Positions 26,367 through 39,919 of a stretch of 64,000 nucleotides of DNA are shown in pieces (positions within the stretch are counted from its first letter, which is position 1; the number at the start of each line of letters is the position of its first letter). Source of the DNA: Argopecten irradians (Eukaryota > Mollusca > Bivalvia > Pectinida > Pectinidae). The notes under the pieces were generated by a model that made no database searches, was not told where the DNA came from, and was given only the letters and a program-made list of their open reading frames with translations. A program made the position numbers and the translations under genes. Where the stretch lies: positions 34,837,604 through 34,901,603 of the forward strand of contig NC_091138.1 in assembly GCF_041381155.1 (NCBI RefSeq). The letters are read 5' to 3'.

Positions 26367-26500
26367 TTCATTTTGGGGTGAATTCTTTAGCTCTCCACCT
26401 TTGGGTTGAAAGTTTGAAATCCAAGTGGGGCAGTTGCCAGGTACTGACCATATGCAAGTTGGTGGTTTTCCCCCAAGGTACTCCAGCTTTTTCAACCTTA
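26367..26500 (+). mobile_element. degraded tRNA-derived SINE, copy 3
   Basis: Retains GCTCTCCACCTTTGGGTTGA, AAATCCAAGTGGGGCAGTTG, CCAGGTACTGACC, GGTGGTTTTCCCCCAAGGTA and CTCCAGCTTTTTC of the family seen at 22145. The A box is lost. Confidence 0.65.
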
Positions 26501-26739
26501 TTCCGTCTTATAACTCTATTGCCGAAAGGTATTGATTGTAAGGTCATTATTTTGTGAGCAGTTATCAATTGTGACGTCGCTGCTATGTGAGAGAAATGAA
26601 CATTACTTTCTTTGAAAAATATTATATTTTGAAAAATATTATATTTTGCTAACAAAACATATGGTGTTCCATAACTCTTTAATGTGCAAAGTTGTGTCAT
26701 GCTTCATTGGTGGAAAAAAGTTGGAATTTTCATAGAAAA

Positions 26740-26925
26740 ACCATCCACCTAAAGTCAGCTCTTGGAGCCCCACATGTTCACTGCAAGTTTGAATCCCATG
26801 TGGGGTAGTTGCCAGACTGATCACTTATCGGTGTTTTTTCTACAGTATTCCGACTTTCCTCCGACATTCAAACCTGGTACATCCTTAAATGACCCTGGCT
26901 CCTTAAACTAACAAGCGAGCTAAAC
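26740..26925 (+). mobile_element. degraded tRNA-derived SINE, copy 4
   Basis: Retains the B-box region GCAAGTTTGAATCCCATGTG, GGGGTAGTTGCCAG, CCGACTTTCCTCCGACA and CATCCTTAAATGACCCTGGC. It lies about 240 bases after copy 3 in the same orientation. Confidence 0.7.
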
Positions 26926-29900
26926 AATAACTTGACCTGATCAATGTAGAGTGCAGTAAATGACAAAATGTATGCATATAAAGCAGTAAAAAGGCACTAA
27001 CGTTTACAGATCACAGGGCCCACAATACAACACCAAATCTGTACAGGAGTATAATCGGCATATATCATTTACTGGTATTACCTTCAGATTATAGTAGTAA
27101 GCTACTGTTACAGTATAGAACAACAGGTTAATTAAACTTTTAATTTACCAATGAAAGGCATCGTCATTTACCTTCTATGTTTAAGTTTGTCGAATGTCAG
27201 ATTATAAATTCATACTTAATTTATGTTTAACTATATAGTTTGTTATATGTAGTTTGCTATTACTGGGTATATTTCTAAGATTTCAGATATAGGAATAGCA
27301 TGCACATAATATGTATGATAAATATACAATTATGTATACAGTATTAAGTAAAATTATGCTTAGTTTATAGTGTGACAATAGCTACAAATTGTTAACGAAC
27401 AACATTAATAGGCAGTGTTATTTTCCAAATTAATTCAGCAATAAGTCTATTACTAGTGATAAGCTCATAATCATTGTTTCAGTAGAGATGCCAAGAAACA
27501 AAATTAAATGCTAGGAAAGAAAATTAGAGATAGATTTTCTCCTTATAAACGATATATATAAATTTAGTAATGCTAGATATGAGGGGGCAATTATGCACAA
27601 TTAGCTGACGATCCCTCCTAAGTGACTAATCTTGGTGGGTAAACATTTTCAAAGCAGAGCTTAAGACACTCCTTCACTGGCATTCAGCTCTTTGTTCCCT
27701 CGTATCACCATCACATGGTCAGATTGTCAAATGAAAACAGTAACCTGACCAACTGATCAACCAAAAGAATTTTGGGATGCATGCTTTTTAGTTCTAACTC
27801 TGGACTATCGAGAAAATTACAAACCATACTTGATCATACTATGCGATAGGAAACCAAAAAGAAATAGAACAACCTTATTTTATATTTGAATCACCATTCA
27901 AAACACTCACCTTACAATCATAAACAATAAATCAACTCAACCTTCTGAGAAAACACCAAGGGCAGAGTACATGCAATATTGCATATCACAATCAAAAAGA
28001 TGTATTTCTGAAAGTATGATTATCCATCAACATAAAAAAAAATCCAAACAGAGTATCGTCGAACTGAAACCTAAATCCTCAATCTGTTTATTATCAATCA
28101 AAACTTTTAAAATCATTTGAGATATACATTTAACAGCAGTAGAAAATTTACTTCAGAAAATACCTCAACACAACAGAAGGGGAGATAATCACAATTATCC
28201 ACTCTAACAGATATGAAATTAAGACTAGATTTGTCACATAACAAACAGAAATCAGAAAGAAATCTACATGACACTAGGAATGTTTTGAATCTGAACTAGG
28301 ATTTTACACAGAACGTCTTGGTCCTTCTATTTACATACCACTAGAGGTTGGTACGAGAAGGTCTTATAATATCATTTTAATATATCACCAGGACTTAGAA
28401 TAGAATCCCTTAAATAGCACTATGATCTTATGTGTACATGAACATTTATGTGTACTGTTGCTACAGGCAATGATTTCTATTGCCATGAAACTGGAAATGG
28501 GAAAGCGATAAAAACTTTATATATGATGTGATTTCTTTCTACATGTATTAAATGCAATTATGTCTGAAAATCGAAACACATAATTGCAAACACACAAAAA
28601 ATCTTTATTATTTCCTCTTCGACACAAAGAGAAATGATTATTCCACTGATAATGAAAATCTAAATGTATCTTGATACATGATGTACAAGAAATATGATTA
28701 AGAAAATAAAGGAGTCCATTATTTCTATTACTGGCAAACAAAAAATAATATATACCGGTACTGTTCAGTGTATCTTCTTATTCATCCACACTTCCAATCA
28801 ACTTTATACAGTAAATAATAGAATTACATGTAGTGTGTATACACAGATAATAAATATGAAATTGTCCATATCAAAATATCAACCAATATTTCAAAATTAA
28901 AATCTTCCTAAAATAGAACCATTTTATAAACCAAGTAATTAGTTTGTGCTGAAATATTTACGATTGAGTAATAATTTTGATCTACTTTTTTAATTCTTGT
29001 TTTGCCTTCAGTTATGAAATCTAATCAATAATTGTTTAAACAAGTTAAATGCATTTCACAAGCACTGCAGATCTGGTACAAAAGGCACATGCATAGTCAA
29101 TACAAGTCAAAGCTAAACACAAACAATATCATTATGCATTGTTCACAAAGCTATTTTTCAGCTGGGAATTTGAAATGGAGTAAAAACTGAGACTGCACAG
29201 AGTCTAATATATCCATCATGGTAAAGGCTAAATTATATCCTATTCCCTGTTTTTCAATACAGAAAAATTAATAATACTTTTATTCATATTTTTAATTATT
29301 TTTTCAAATTTAGGCAAAATATGAATACTTTAAGACAAAACAACCAGGTATGTAAACAGACTGTACCTATATATGTTGAGATCAAACAAGCCATTTACTT
29401 TTTTTGTTCATTTGAATACAAACTGTACTAGTAAGTGTAACTTTGAACCAAATGACCTTTTCTAGAGCTTCTAAGCTTCCCTTTCAAAACCATTGTATCC
29501 ATGATGCCACCACACATACCGGTGTGTAATATTATACTGTTGTATAAATGACGTCCATTCTGTGTTTATGTTTGGTACAGATTACAACAAAATGAATTAA
29601 AATATGTAAGTGAAATTAATAAATTAGTAAAAATGTGAATGATTGATAAATGTAGTTATGATCTACACTTGGACAAGTTGTACAGTTTTTGGCACAAATC
29701 AAAACCAGTGGAGAAAACAGATTATTTAAAACACAAAATACAAACCTAGTAGACTGTATATAATTTCTAATTATATATCAGTGTAAAAGTCACATCAATA
29801 TGAAACAAAAAAAGATGAATACATTTCTAAAGCTAAAATACACACTGCGAATGGTCCAATACATTAAAAAGTAAAACAATACAGGTCCCAAACTATGTAT

Positions 29901-32016
29901 ATATTAATCAGCTGTGTTTATTGTCCATAACAACGAGCAAGCTTTGGTCTAGATTCAGAAAAAAAATATTTCCATTTTTCTGTTGGTAAGAATTTTGATG
30001 ACACTTTGATAAAAAATAAACTTTAAAAAGAAATATAAATTGGAAAGATGATATTTTAGAAAATTCATTCCACTAGATATAAGCAATATATATATTTTAT
30101 ATATAAATATGAAATACTGTATCCATCGTAATATACAAACTCATACGAGCAGATGGATTATAATTGCTTTATGATTGGTTATATTCAAACATTGTACTGT
30201 AAATTATTCACTAAAAAGAATGCAAGTTTACAGTTTAATTTCTTTTCAATAGAAAACATTGTGAAATACATGCTTTCAAAAACTGAGCTCTTGATCTTAG
30301 TAATTAACATTGAAATAACTTATTAACCTATAGGTATGCCTAGTATATAAACATTTTACACATGTATACATGTGTGAGACTTCAAAAAAAATATTGAGCA
30401 AAGGAAATCTTCTCAAGATCATCAAAGGACAAGGGGAATGAATAAAAGTTCACGGAAACAAAATAAAATCTTCTAATACTCCAACAAAAAATATTCTCTA
30501 GTTTGCTAAAAAATAATTATCAAATATATTTCTACTTCATAATTAGATAATAATGAATTACAATAGCAAATAAGACACAATTGCAAACAAAATAAAAAGA
30601 AAAATTCTTTTCAGTTAGAAATTTGATTGGAATATCACTTTAAAATCTCATTTAATTATGAGAGTCTATCGATAAACAATGGGTTTTTTTTCTGAAGTGC
30701 TAGCAGTAATGTATGATGTGCTCATTTTCAAAGTATACAGCTAAATAAAGATGTATACATCTATATAAATCAAAAACAATAATTTCATAGCAAAACAAAA
30801 GTGTTTCTATCATAACAAATAATGCTGATGTGAAGTCTATATATATATAATACTAAATACGTTGGGCCAATGTTTTGATTAAACAAAGATGAAAAACAGT
30901 TGTTGTACATTTCTTTCTCTTGTGTTAGCTATTTTTAAAATGTTACCAGTATACTGTACAAAAGTTGAAGAATTAATTAGATATTTAGTAAATATTTTTC
31001 AATTGTGACAATGCTTAATTCCGTGGAGTTATCCACATGAAGATAGTAGAAAAATGGCTAATCCACAAACCAATAAATTAAACTCAATTTGCCAATTCAA
31101 ATACATTGTACTGTCATACTGTCAATCATAAATGATTGTAAATATCAAAATCTTTCTTCAAAATGGAGAATATTTGAAATTACATGGGGAATAAGTATTA
31201 GAATGCATGCAGTGTAAGTATTAAGTGGACACAAACTTATTTTCAGAGCTGAAGCAATTGCACTTTCAATTGAAATACATTTTTACTGGACATTAATATT
31301 GTCCCACACAACAACACAGTAGTAAACGTTGTCAATAGCAACTATAATCAATATAATAAATGTCTGCAGCATTTTGGTACAACATATCAATGACTTTACC
31401 TTCATGAACATCACCGATCTTGCATAACAAATGCAGAATTTGATGAAAACATAATGTGTGAATCATGCCAATGCCTATCTGGAACACAACTTTTGCATCA
31501 ATTTAGCCTAAATGAACACTAAATGATTACATTTTGCTGACATGGAATTTTTTGAAAAACATAGCTTGATGTGTGACTGTGGCATGAAGCAAGCCATCCG
31601 GTGATCTTGCTCTAGTAACGTGTCATTCAATTAAAGCAGGTTCTTGAGACGGCAGTTCAGAAACGTCCTCAAATCCTTTAAATCTCATTTAGTTGAATGA
31701 GAACACCAACATTCACATCGGGGTCACCAATTTTGCAACTTGCGAAAAAAATTATTGGCAATAAAATTGATTCACCATGAGAAAGATTTCAAGTGTATGA
31801 CGCCAATCACTGCATTAACTGTGGTCTGATGCCTATAGACAAATGATTGGCAGTGACGAAGGAAGATAATATGACACACATCAAGCAGACCAAAATGTTT
31901 GGAATCCTCCAAACTGTGTCACGCTTCCTTACACAGAAGTCTTTCTCTCTTTTGATTGCACTCATATACCACTTACTAGAACACACAGTAATTCTCTGAC
32001 ACAAGTTCAGCAATAA

Positions 32017-35000
32017 TCATGGCCGTCTTGGAGTATTTTTCTGAAATAGTAACAGAATGGATGAATTTTCAAGACTTGGAGTAGATTTGAACAACAAGCT
32101 ACCAAATTATGGTGGTCAACTTTTTTCAAAATATTTAGGGACAATAAACTTTTTTAATAAACCCGGTCACCCTTGTAGAGGATAGCATAGGACACCAATG
32201 TGAACCCCATCTAACACTAGAAGCTGAATTGGCGTGTAATGGAAAGACGCCATTTTAATCACAGAATCCCCTCTACCTCTATCAGGTTATGAATAGCTAT
32301 TTTCTGCAGTGAAAGGCTTTAAGTAGATAAGTTGATATTATTTCTGTAAAATCAATCAAGACTAAATTCATCCTAGAAACATCCAACTACTTTAATCTTG
32401 AACATTACTCATAATTGTATACCTGCAAAGTACTACACATAGAACTCAGATATTTCTCCTCAAAGAAAAATCACAACAGATTATTATAGGTCTCCAGTGA
32501 TCAATCTACATGCGCATCCCGAGTCCTGGACTCACAGAATTTTAAAAGGACCCATGAAATTTCTGGAAATGGGTATCTATAACACTGTGGGACACATTGT
32601 TTTCACAAAAACCATTGAAAAGGACCCAGGAAAAATAATCGTAGATTGAACACTGGGTCTCTGTCTTTTTCAGATTTTAACTGACTTGACCCACTACAGG
32701 GTTCACAATGCTACCATAAGAGGACAGAGTAGCGAACATAACATACCAATTTCCAGTTGATGAGTTTGATCCAGTCATTGCACTCTTGTTCTGTGGTGGA
32801 ATACATGAAAAATGTCCTCCACTTAAAAACAACCCTGCAACGCAAAATTTCATTGTTTTAATCTTGTTATATACTGTATTTTATAAGAATTTTGCAGCTT
32901 ATATCGGATATACATGTAATACTATTCACAGCTTGACATTTTAACTACTAAATGCTTCGATAATCTGTTACTTGATGCAAACACATCAATTTTCATTTGG
33001 AAGTAAATATAATTTTTTTTTTTTTAAATTGATTTCTCTTTATTATGATATATATTTAACATTTATCAGATAAATTAATGTTAAATCATGACACAAATTC
33101 TCAGTTTTCTTCAAATGAAACACTACATGAGCAGTGTGTTGAATATTTCCTGAAGTAAAACATTATAACTACTGCTTCAGTCTTCCGTTTTACCTGCCTT
33201 ACCTGAAAACATTAAATTTGCCTTTGTTAGTGTAATCTCGTTTGCATTCCTCACATTCCCGGAGGTCCATAGCTCGGATGGCCCTGGTGTCTTCTTTCTT
33301 TTTGTAGTACCGAAGTTCATATTTCTGTAGCACAAACCATCTGGTATGCCAAGTCTGCAAAGATTAATTAGATACATAAACCATCTGGTATGCTAAGTCT
33401 GCCAGTATAAATCACAGATATCCTTTGGCATCCAAACCCTGTATTGTTATCACATTTTTTTTTGTTTATGTACACAGGTTTTCCATTTTAAAGGTTTCAA
33501 TCCTTAATCTTCGAACAATAGTTGAACTGAGTGTAGATGTGTACATCTGGTTAATTAACACTTGACAAGCACAAATTTTTTTTTTTTCACAGTACAAATA
33601 TTTTATTCTCCCAGCTTGTAAAAGTGCATTAAAGATGTATACATTTATACATTTTGGTGGTCTCACAACAAATATACTATTTATACTAGTCTAGTATACA
33701 ACTGTATTCTGATCGGAACTGCCAGGGCTGGGGCACCTTGGGGTCAACTTATTTACCTTGAACCGAGCTCCAAGTTTGGTTAGAAAACCTTCCTTTGAGT
33801 TAATCTGAAAATACATTGAATTTTCAAAATCACCATACCTACAACATCAATTAGTGAAACAAAAAAAGTGCAGAAGATTTTTTCATTTGAATTTCATTTT
33901 GTGATGTAGCAATAACAAGATATCAAAATATTATGCTACAGAAATCAGAAATATATTTTGTATCCAATAGTGTTTTGTGTCTTAATTATGTTGCTTTTAA
34001 TATTTGTACTCTGAGAATGATTTTCGGTTAACACACTGTGTGCTCAGAATAAAACATACCGCAAATTCTGGACCTCTAGAAAAGTCATCTGCTGTACTAA
34101 ACTCTGCATGGACCCTTATTGTGTCGTACATGTTGGGCTCCTCAATGTTACGTGGGTAGGGGTAATTCAACAGTGTCAGTTGGCCTGTAAAGTCAAAAGA
34201 TTCAATTAGGTTTGTTTCTGTTCCCCATCCTCATAACAGCTATGGTCATTTATGGACCTCAACCCTGTGACTCAGAAATGAAGGTCTTATGGAAGACTGT
34301 CACCTAACTTCTTAGCAACCTCAAGCTCATCCCCTTTCAGTTTCATGAACATTCCTTAACTTGAAATTCTCTATAGGAAAGCATTACTTGAGTTAAGGAA
34401 ACCCCTGAATTTAAGGAGCCTTTCAAAAATATGCTATGCTCTCTTAAGGAATTCCTTAAATGTAAGGAATGTTTGTAAAACTGGGCCCTGTTGCTATAGA
34501 ATGGATGCTCTGCTGGTAGAGTGATTTTATCTGCTTATATATCCCAATTGCATGATTGTAAGACATAATTAAATTGTAAGAAAATATCTATATCTACCAT
34601 ATTTTTCTGGTGCTTTCTCAACAAATGATTGAAAAAGTTCAATCTCAGCCTCTTTTTTTTTTAAAAAGTTCCTCTAAAATTTATAGTACTGTTGTTAAAT
34701 GGTATACCTATTAATTACAAAATGACAGCAGACTACTACAAAATATAGCAAAAATATTAATTCTAGGAACAAAACATTTTATTCATTAGAGTGCATTGTA
34801 ACAAACATTCTTACCTGAATCAGCACCTATCAAAGGTTTATTAGCAAAATGGTTGATGAGTTCGCTCATACTGTGAAATTCGCCATGTCCGAATTTAAAG
34901 TCAGTACCCTCAACAGACAGGTTGAAATGCTTCACTGATTTGTCACACCTGTGAGAGAATAAAAAGTAATTAACAGGTATATTATACAGCCCATTACACA

Positions 35001-37524
35001 GCTATAGAGGGAGTGTAAAATAGTGTTAATAGGTGAAAGCCAATCAGTTTACTATTACGAACATAGTAATGGGAGTGTTTAAAGATGTTAGCATGTATAT
35101 GCCTATAGCGAGGCTTATCACTCAGTCACACACGTACACCTTTAACGGAAGCAAAAAGGTACTAATTAGGATGTTGACTGTACCACATCTTTTATTTATG
35201 TTCTTCGTCATAAGGATGTAAATGATCTTTTTATGAAATCAAGGATGGGAAATTTGAGAATTATTCTCTTTTCCTGCTAGAGTAATGCTGTCCTATTTCT
35301 CATATTAGAAATATTCAAAATATCCCTTTTCATTAATTATTTTATAGGAATCATATGAAGAATGGTTATTAAGAATGGATTACTTTCCAGACTTGCCTTT
35401 TATTATTTAATTGAAGGTGAAGAAATATAAGAAAGTAAATTCTTTATATTGCTTCTTCAAGCATAGATTTCATATGAATTATGTTAATACTCCTCATGCC
35501 TACTTTTCTTGAGATAAGAATGTAGCTTATCTCTGAATGTCCGACAATATGATCAACAGACAACAGAAAAAGATGACGTTTGGATTCTTTTAACTTTATA
35601 ACAAAATTGTATTGAGAGTAAATTTAAATCATCTGATTATCTTCCTTGATAAGTATACCAACCTTACTGACAAAGCATACTCCCCAGCTTTGGAGCTCGG
35701 TCGGAGCATGTATGTTCCATCCACTCCATTCTGTAGTAACAAACTCTCTGCTGTGTGTCTATCTACCCCAGGGTGAAACCATCTACAAATAAAGGTAAAA
35801 CATCAGTGGGTATAGTCATAGTTATGTTTACTATAGGACCAAGCTACCTGTATCCTCTGTTGTGACACCCAAAACCTTCCCGAGGGTTGTGATTTTGTTG
35901 TCACACCCTCATAGGTAGGGAATGATTCTTTTTCTCCCATATACAAAAGAAAATAGATATAATAGCCTAAAAAGAAGCATTTTCAACGCGACATGAACAT
36001 GGTTCCATCGTCTGCACATCAATATTGATGACGTCATCAATAATGCACGCTAACGTCACACCACATGAAGTCATGATGTCACGCTATTGTCTTCAGGTTC
36101 AAAAGCTTAGCGTGCGCAATCTTTCATACCCTAGGGTTTGACAGAAAAATCTCCCAAGCCTAAAACCGGTGACAAATCAGTGAATGGTGGTAGAATCTAT
36201 TAACTCTGACACAATGCCTTCCTTGTGGTATAGTCCAACATGTATCTGAAGAAGACCTCTTGGCACTAATAGCAGAGACAGATTATTTTCCAAAATGTTG
36301 TACCCATACATTAGGATGCATATGGTATCACAGGCAATACAATAATGTTGATTTTGAGTTTGTTTGTTTGATTTATTAACGTCCTATTAACAGCATATGG
36401 TCATGTATGTATGAGATACTAAAACAATGTTGGATTTAAGTAGTTAGTACTATTTACCTTTAATTAGTTCCATTTTTTTTGTAATGCGATATGGAAATCT
36501 CCAGAAGTTAATTGGGACTATAAATAATTGCCGTAAATTATATTCTATAATTAATTACCCACTACAGTATCTGACCATGCAGTCTTGTTGATGTCATGTA
36601 CATGCAAGCATCTGCAGATGGATATTTATCACATAGTCTGCCTGATATCCTGTGATTTCGCCCATGTAAAATTTTTGCATATGTCACTAATGAAATATGA
36701 CTGAAAATTCATTGTGACCTCAGAGAGAAAAAATAAAATAACATCAGGATTACAAGGACGGCGGGACAAAATGGCGGTCTCTACTGGATTTTCGAACTAC
36801 ATCTTGACATTAAATTCTTTGTTATGATAATGTAGTAAGCACTGATTAACAATAGGAACCGGTTGATTTTGTTCTTTAAGAGTGTTTGAAGGCAATGCAA
36901 AATGTTTTGAACGAAGATACAAAAACTGAGATTTTTTTGTAAATTTTTTTTTCTCCAAAAAAGAACTCAAAAACGTACCTGCGCACTAAACACGGTTGCA
37001 CACTATACGTGTAAAAATATGACATTTGTAGATACGTCATAAAAAATTTGTGTTCATTTCACATGAGATTTTATGAAACTCATCTCGAAGTTTTAATTTT
37101 AGCTTGCCAAGGCTTGCAAAAATAAAAACTTCTTTGACTTGTTTCATAAAACCTCATATGTAATGAACACTCATGTAAGATCCTATATATATATTATTAG
37201 TTATAGCCATGGCCAATTACTGATGCACTATAAAACCATAGAGAGCAGTAAAATTTATAGGGAGTAAGGGCATAGCCACATCATCAGTCAAGCATCCGAC
37301 TAGTGTTCAGCAGATCTAGAGGTCCAAGATTTGAAACCAGTCTGCCAGATACATTTTCTCCTTTCCTGTTACACAAACAATGTTAACTACGATCACACCA
37401 AATGTACTATTACTGTTCCCATGTTTTTATTTACATTTGTAAACATTATTAAAATTGAAACTTACTCGAGAGACTCTAGTTGTCTCCCCATCTCCTGGGT
37501 AATTTGATCTAGTGTTCCAGCCAT
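32017..37524 (-). CDS. DAPP1: DAPP1/Bam32-like SH2-PH adaptor (8 exons, 249 aa)
   Basis: Exons in transcript order: 37524-37466, 35782-35663, 34948-34815, 34184-34060, 33804-33757, 33354-33203, 32834-32747, 32040-32017; all GT-AG, phases agree. The SH2 domain spans about 21-110: WFHPGVDRHTAESLLLQNG, YMLRPSS (phosphotyrosine-binding Arg47), YALSVR, KHFNL and HFANKPLIG. Next comes YPYPRNIEEPNMYDTIRVH, in which Tyr124 matches the phosphorylated Tyr139 of human DAPP1. The PH domain spans about 150-242: EGFLTKLGARFK, TWHTRWFVL (Arg167 equals the phosphoinositide-binding Arg of DAPP1), DWIKLINWKL. The family is a B-cell and growth-factor adaptor recruited by PI(3,4,5)P3/PI(3,4)P2 and tyrosine phosphorylation. 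Length is near the 280 aa of human DAPP1. The last exon (seven codons, KNTPRRP) is the least certain part; read-through of the exon 7 donor would instead add about 11 residues to a TAG. Confidence 0.93.
33375..33403 (-). pseudogene. partial duplicate of DAPP1 exon 6 start with decoy acceptor
   Basis: On - CTGGCAG then ACTTAGCATACCAGATGGTT repeats the real exon start (CTTTGCAG, ACTTGGCATACCAGATGGTT) 44 bases upstream. One base difference turns the conserved TGG (Trp164 of the PH domain) into TAG. Use of this acceptor would stop translation at once. Confidence 0.8.
34331..34498. mobile_element. palindromic MITE, copy A
   Basis: CAGTTTCATGAACATTCCTT on the left and AAGGAATGTTTGTAAAACTG on the right are inverted, with further inverted TTAAGGAA blocks inside. 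The same family is at 40219. It lies in DAPP1 intron 3. Confidence 0.75.
35783..37049 (-). other. DAPP1 intron 1, distal part
   Basis: No exon seen. A SINE 3' tail fragment (TTATTAACGTCCTATTAACA) lies near 36375, and the rest is AT-rich with nothing recognised. Confidence 0.5.
37050..37170. mobile_element. foldback element in DAPP1 intron 1
   Basis: The left arm GTGTTCATTTCACATGAGAT and the following ~40 bases pair with the right arm ending CATATGTAATGAACAC at roughly three quarters identity; the centre is AGCTTGCC/AAGGCTTGC. There is no ORF. Confidence 0.7.
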
Positions 37525-38260
37525 AGTGATGATCAGAATCTCTTCACAACCTCTGTATACACTGGAACAAATATCAAATCACTGAAAATGGTTGTATGGG
37601 ACAAAATGATAGGTCATTTTATTAAATTATGACTAAACATTAAATCTCCACTTGTAAAACATTAGTCTACCTTTTGGAACAGTATTTATTTTCAAAGCAT
37701 GGCTTTCTATATAGATACAATACGTCCATGTTTATACAATAGATCTAACGTTATAATAGAAAAATAATACATAACATAGAAAATTGAACAAAGTCCCTAA
37801 TTCAGAATTTTAGAGATTTATATCGAATAAAAGACAAAAAATCTTAATGAATATCATTTAATCTTATACTTCAGTTTATTTAAAGACCTACATTTATATA
37901 TTCAAATCGTTAAAATTGACAATTTGTCTGATTTTGACCCTCAACTGAAATGACACTGGTTATGGTTTCAGAAGACATCATAAAGTTAAAATCCAAGAAT
38001 CATAATGTGAGTGAATCAGACACGATATTTGTGACCGTCTGGTGTTTATGCAAAATGATAAACATTCACTGCAGACGAGAATGATCATGCTAACTTGAAA
38101 CACTATCATGGATTCGGACAGACATACTTATCGTCTGTTTGTCACCATCTTCATCGCCTTGGGCCGACAACAATAGAAGCTCCCATCCACTTGTTTTGAT
38201 GAAAGTCGGAAGTGCCTGAGTGTGTCATTCCCTTCTTCAACCCTTTGAGATTTTCTGATA
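37525..38260 (-). promoter_or_regulatory. probable DAPP1 5'UTR and promoter region
   Basis: On - an acceptor-like TTGTTCCAG ends near 37563, upstream of the ATG, and a donor-like GATAAGTATG lies near 38130. This fits a spliced 5'UTR with a first non-coding exon at about 38130-38250. There is no clear TATA box. This is inference from splice-site shape only. Confidence 0.3.
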
Positions 38261-38707
38261 ATCTGATTGGTCGAAATTCAATATCATTTATTTCTTTTAT
38301 ATTACTGTTTATCTTTAATTTGATACAGATGCATACATGAACTGATGGTTTACAATAATTATGTACATTAAAATAGAAATTTATCGAACAAATACTTTTG
38401 ATATACAACGTATTATGATTTCCTACCACAACCTCGCTAGCTAGACTTGCACAAGTTCGTGATCTCTGATGTGCCTGCTAACATTACAAGGATTCACATA
38501 CAGAGGGTTTTACCCATTTCAGCAAATGAGAAGCGACGTTACAAGAGGCGAAAAACTACTTTTTCTTTATGGACAGATAAATTAAAGTTTAAGCCAATGA
38601 AAATATGTAATAAAAACATGTTTCATAATACAGATATATATAGATAGGTTTTTTACAGTTTCATAACCTAACGCATATGCAGTAGTTACAGATTAGGCTA
38701 GATCATG

Positions 38708-38840
38708 GACCATTTTTAGACGTTTTAGAGGTCTAGATAATAAAACGGTAAAAATCAAACTCTTGTATATAGTACCATATGTAGAATATGATTTTTACCG
38801 ATTTTTGATCTAGACCCCTAGAACGCCTAAAACTATGGTC
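38708..38840. mobile_element. foldback element upstream of DAPP1
   Basis: GACCATTTTTAGACGTTTTA... pairs with ...CGCCTAAAACTATGGTC across arms of about 60 bp, both containing GGTCTAGAT and CGGTAAAAATCA. It is a MITE-like palindrome within about 1.2 kb of the DAPP1 start. Confidence 0.75.
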
Positions 38841-39919
38841 TTAAAGTACTCTGCATGTGGGGCATAATTATATAATCTGTAACTAATTCTGAGATATCCC
38901 TGTGATTTAATGTAGCCTATATAAAAGCAAGATCAAGGTGGTTTTGAAGTGAAATGTGTTCAGAGTATTGTGTGAATTGATCTAAACAGAAACATATACA
39001 TTGTTTACCACATTAATTCTTTTAAACATGATATATTTCATCAACAAAAAGTTTAAACATTATATCATGGTTTGATGTGACCAGTTTTCCCGATGTTATT
39101 TAATATGATTTTGATAGCATGAAAATAAGCTATTTAAATACCTCTTTTTTTCGAAAATCAGACATTCAAAACCGTGTTTTATTAATATATATTAGTTAAA
39201 ATGTTATTTTTTTCATTCCAAAATCGTACCCAAACCATCTGAAAATTAGTTAATTTTTATAACATATAAGTTATTCTGCTGTATTTAGCTATTTTTAAAG
39301 AGTATTTCTAAAACCGTCCCTCATCACATATAGAGGTACATCTGGCGATCGTAAAGTGGCGGAGTTGCCAATATCTCTAATATATGTTTCTGATCTAAAA
39401 GTCTGTTCATTTTAGTATGAAATTTTATGAAATGAATGTTTTTGGGTGTTTTTACAGGTCTTAACAAAGTTAGATAAAACTTTAATAAAATCCCATGTAA
39501 CTTCCAACACATGCTCTACTGTAGACAAAACGCCATTTATAGACCTACATGTACATATTAGTCGTGTTTTTTCATTTTTTTTTTATTTCTTGACGTCGCA
39601 TTATGTAAGTTCATGATGGTGACTTCAATAAAAGATGCTCCATGTAATAATTATACTCTTGTGAAGCCACTATATAAGACAGAGTATATATGCATAATTT
39701 TAAAAGGAAATTAACCAAATGAAAATTTCTAAAATGCTAATTTTACCGGCACGCAACTTCAGTCATTTACACGAAGTAAAATGGAAAATACGTCAATGGT
39801 GTCTCTAATCCATGTTACACTGGACATTTCAATTCCACAACACATGCCATGCACGATTCATTATAATTGGTTCGGCTTTTTTGGACAAAATTTTTTTTCT
39901 TTTATTTAATTTAGACAAA
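38841..39919. other. intergenic AT-rich sequence
   Basis: Between the foldback element and the retroelement remnant I see no gene and no repeat I can name. Confidence 0.5.

Larger units (their letters stand above)
24773..32016. other. long AT-rich stretch between converging genes, partly DAPP1 3'UTR
   Basis: About 7 kb with no exon I can support on either strand. Two degraded SINEs lie at 26367 and 26740. On - an AATAAA exists at 25532-25527, which would give DAPP1 a 3'UTR of more than 6 kb; earlier signals are equally possible. Short ORFs here have no recognisable motifs. Confidence 0.4.

Noticed and set aside
26368..26700. A 110-codon - strand ORF
   Set aside because: It overlaps degraded SINE sequence and shows no recognisable protein motif.
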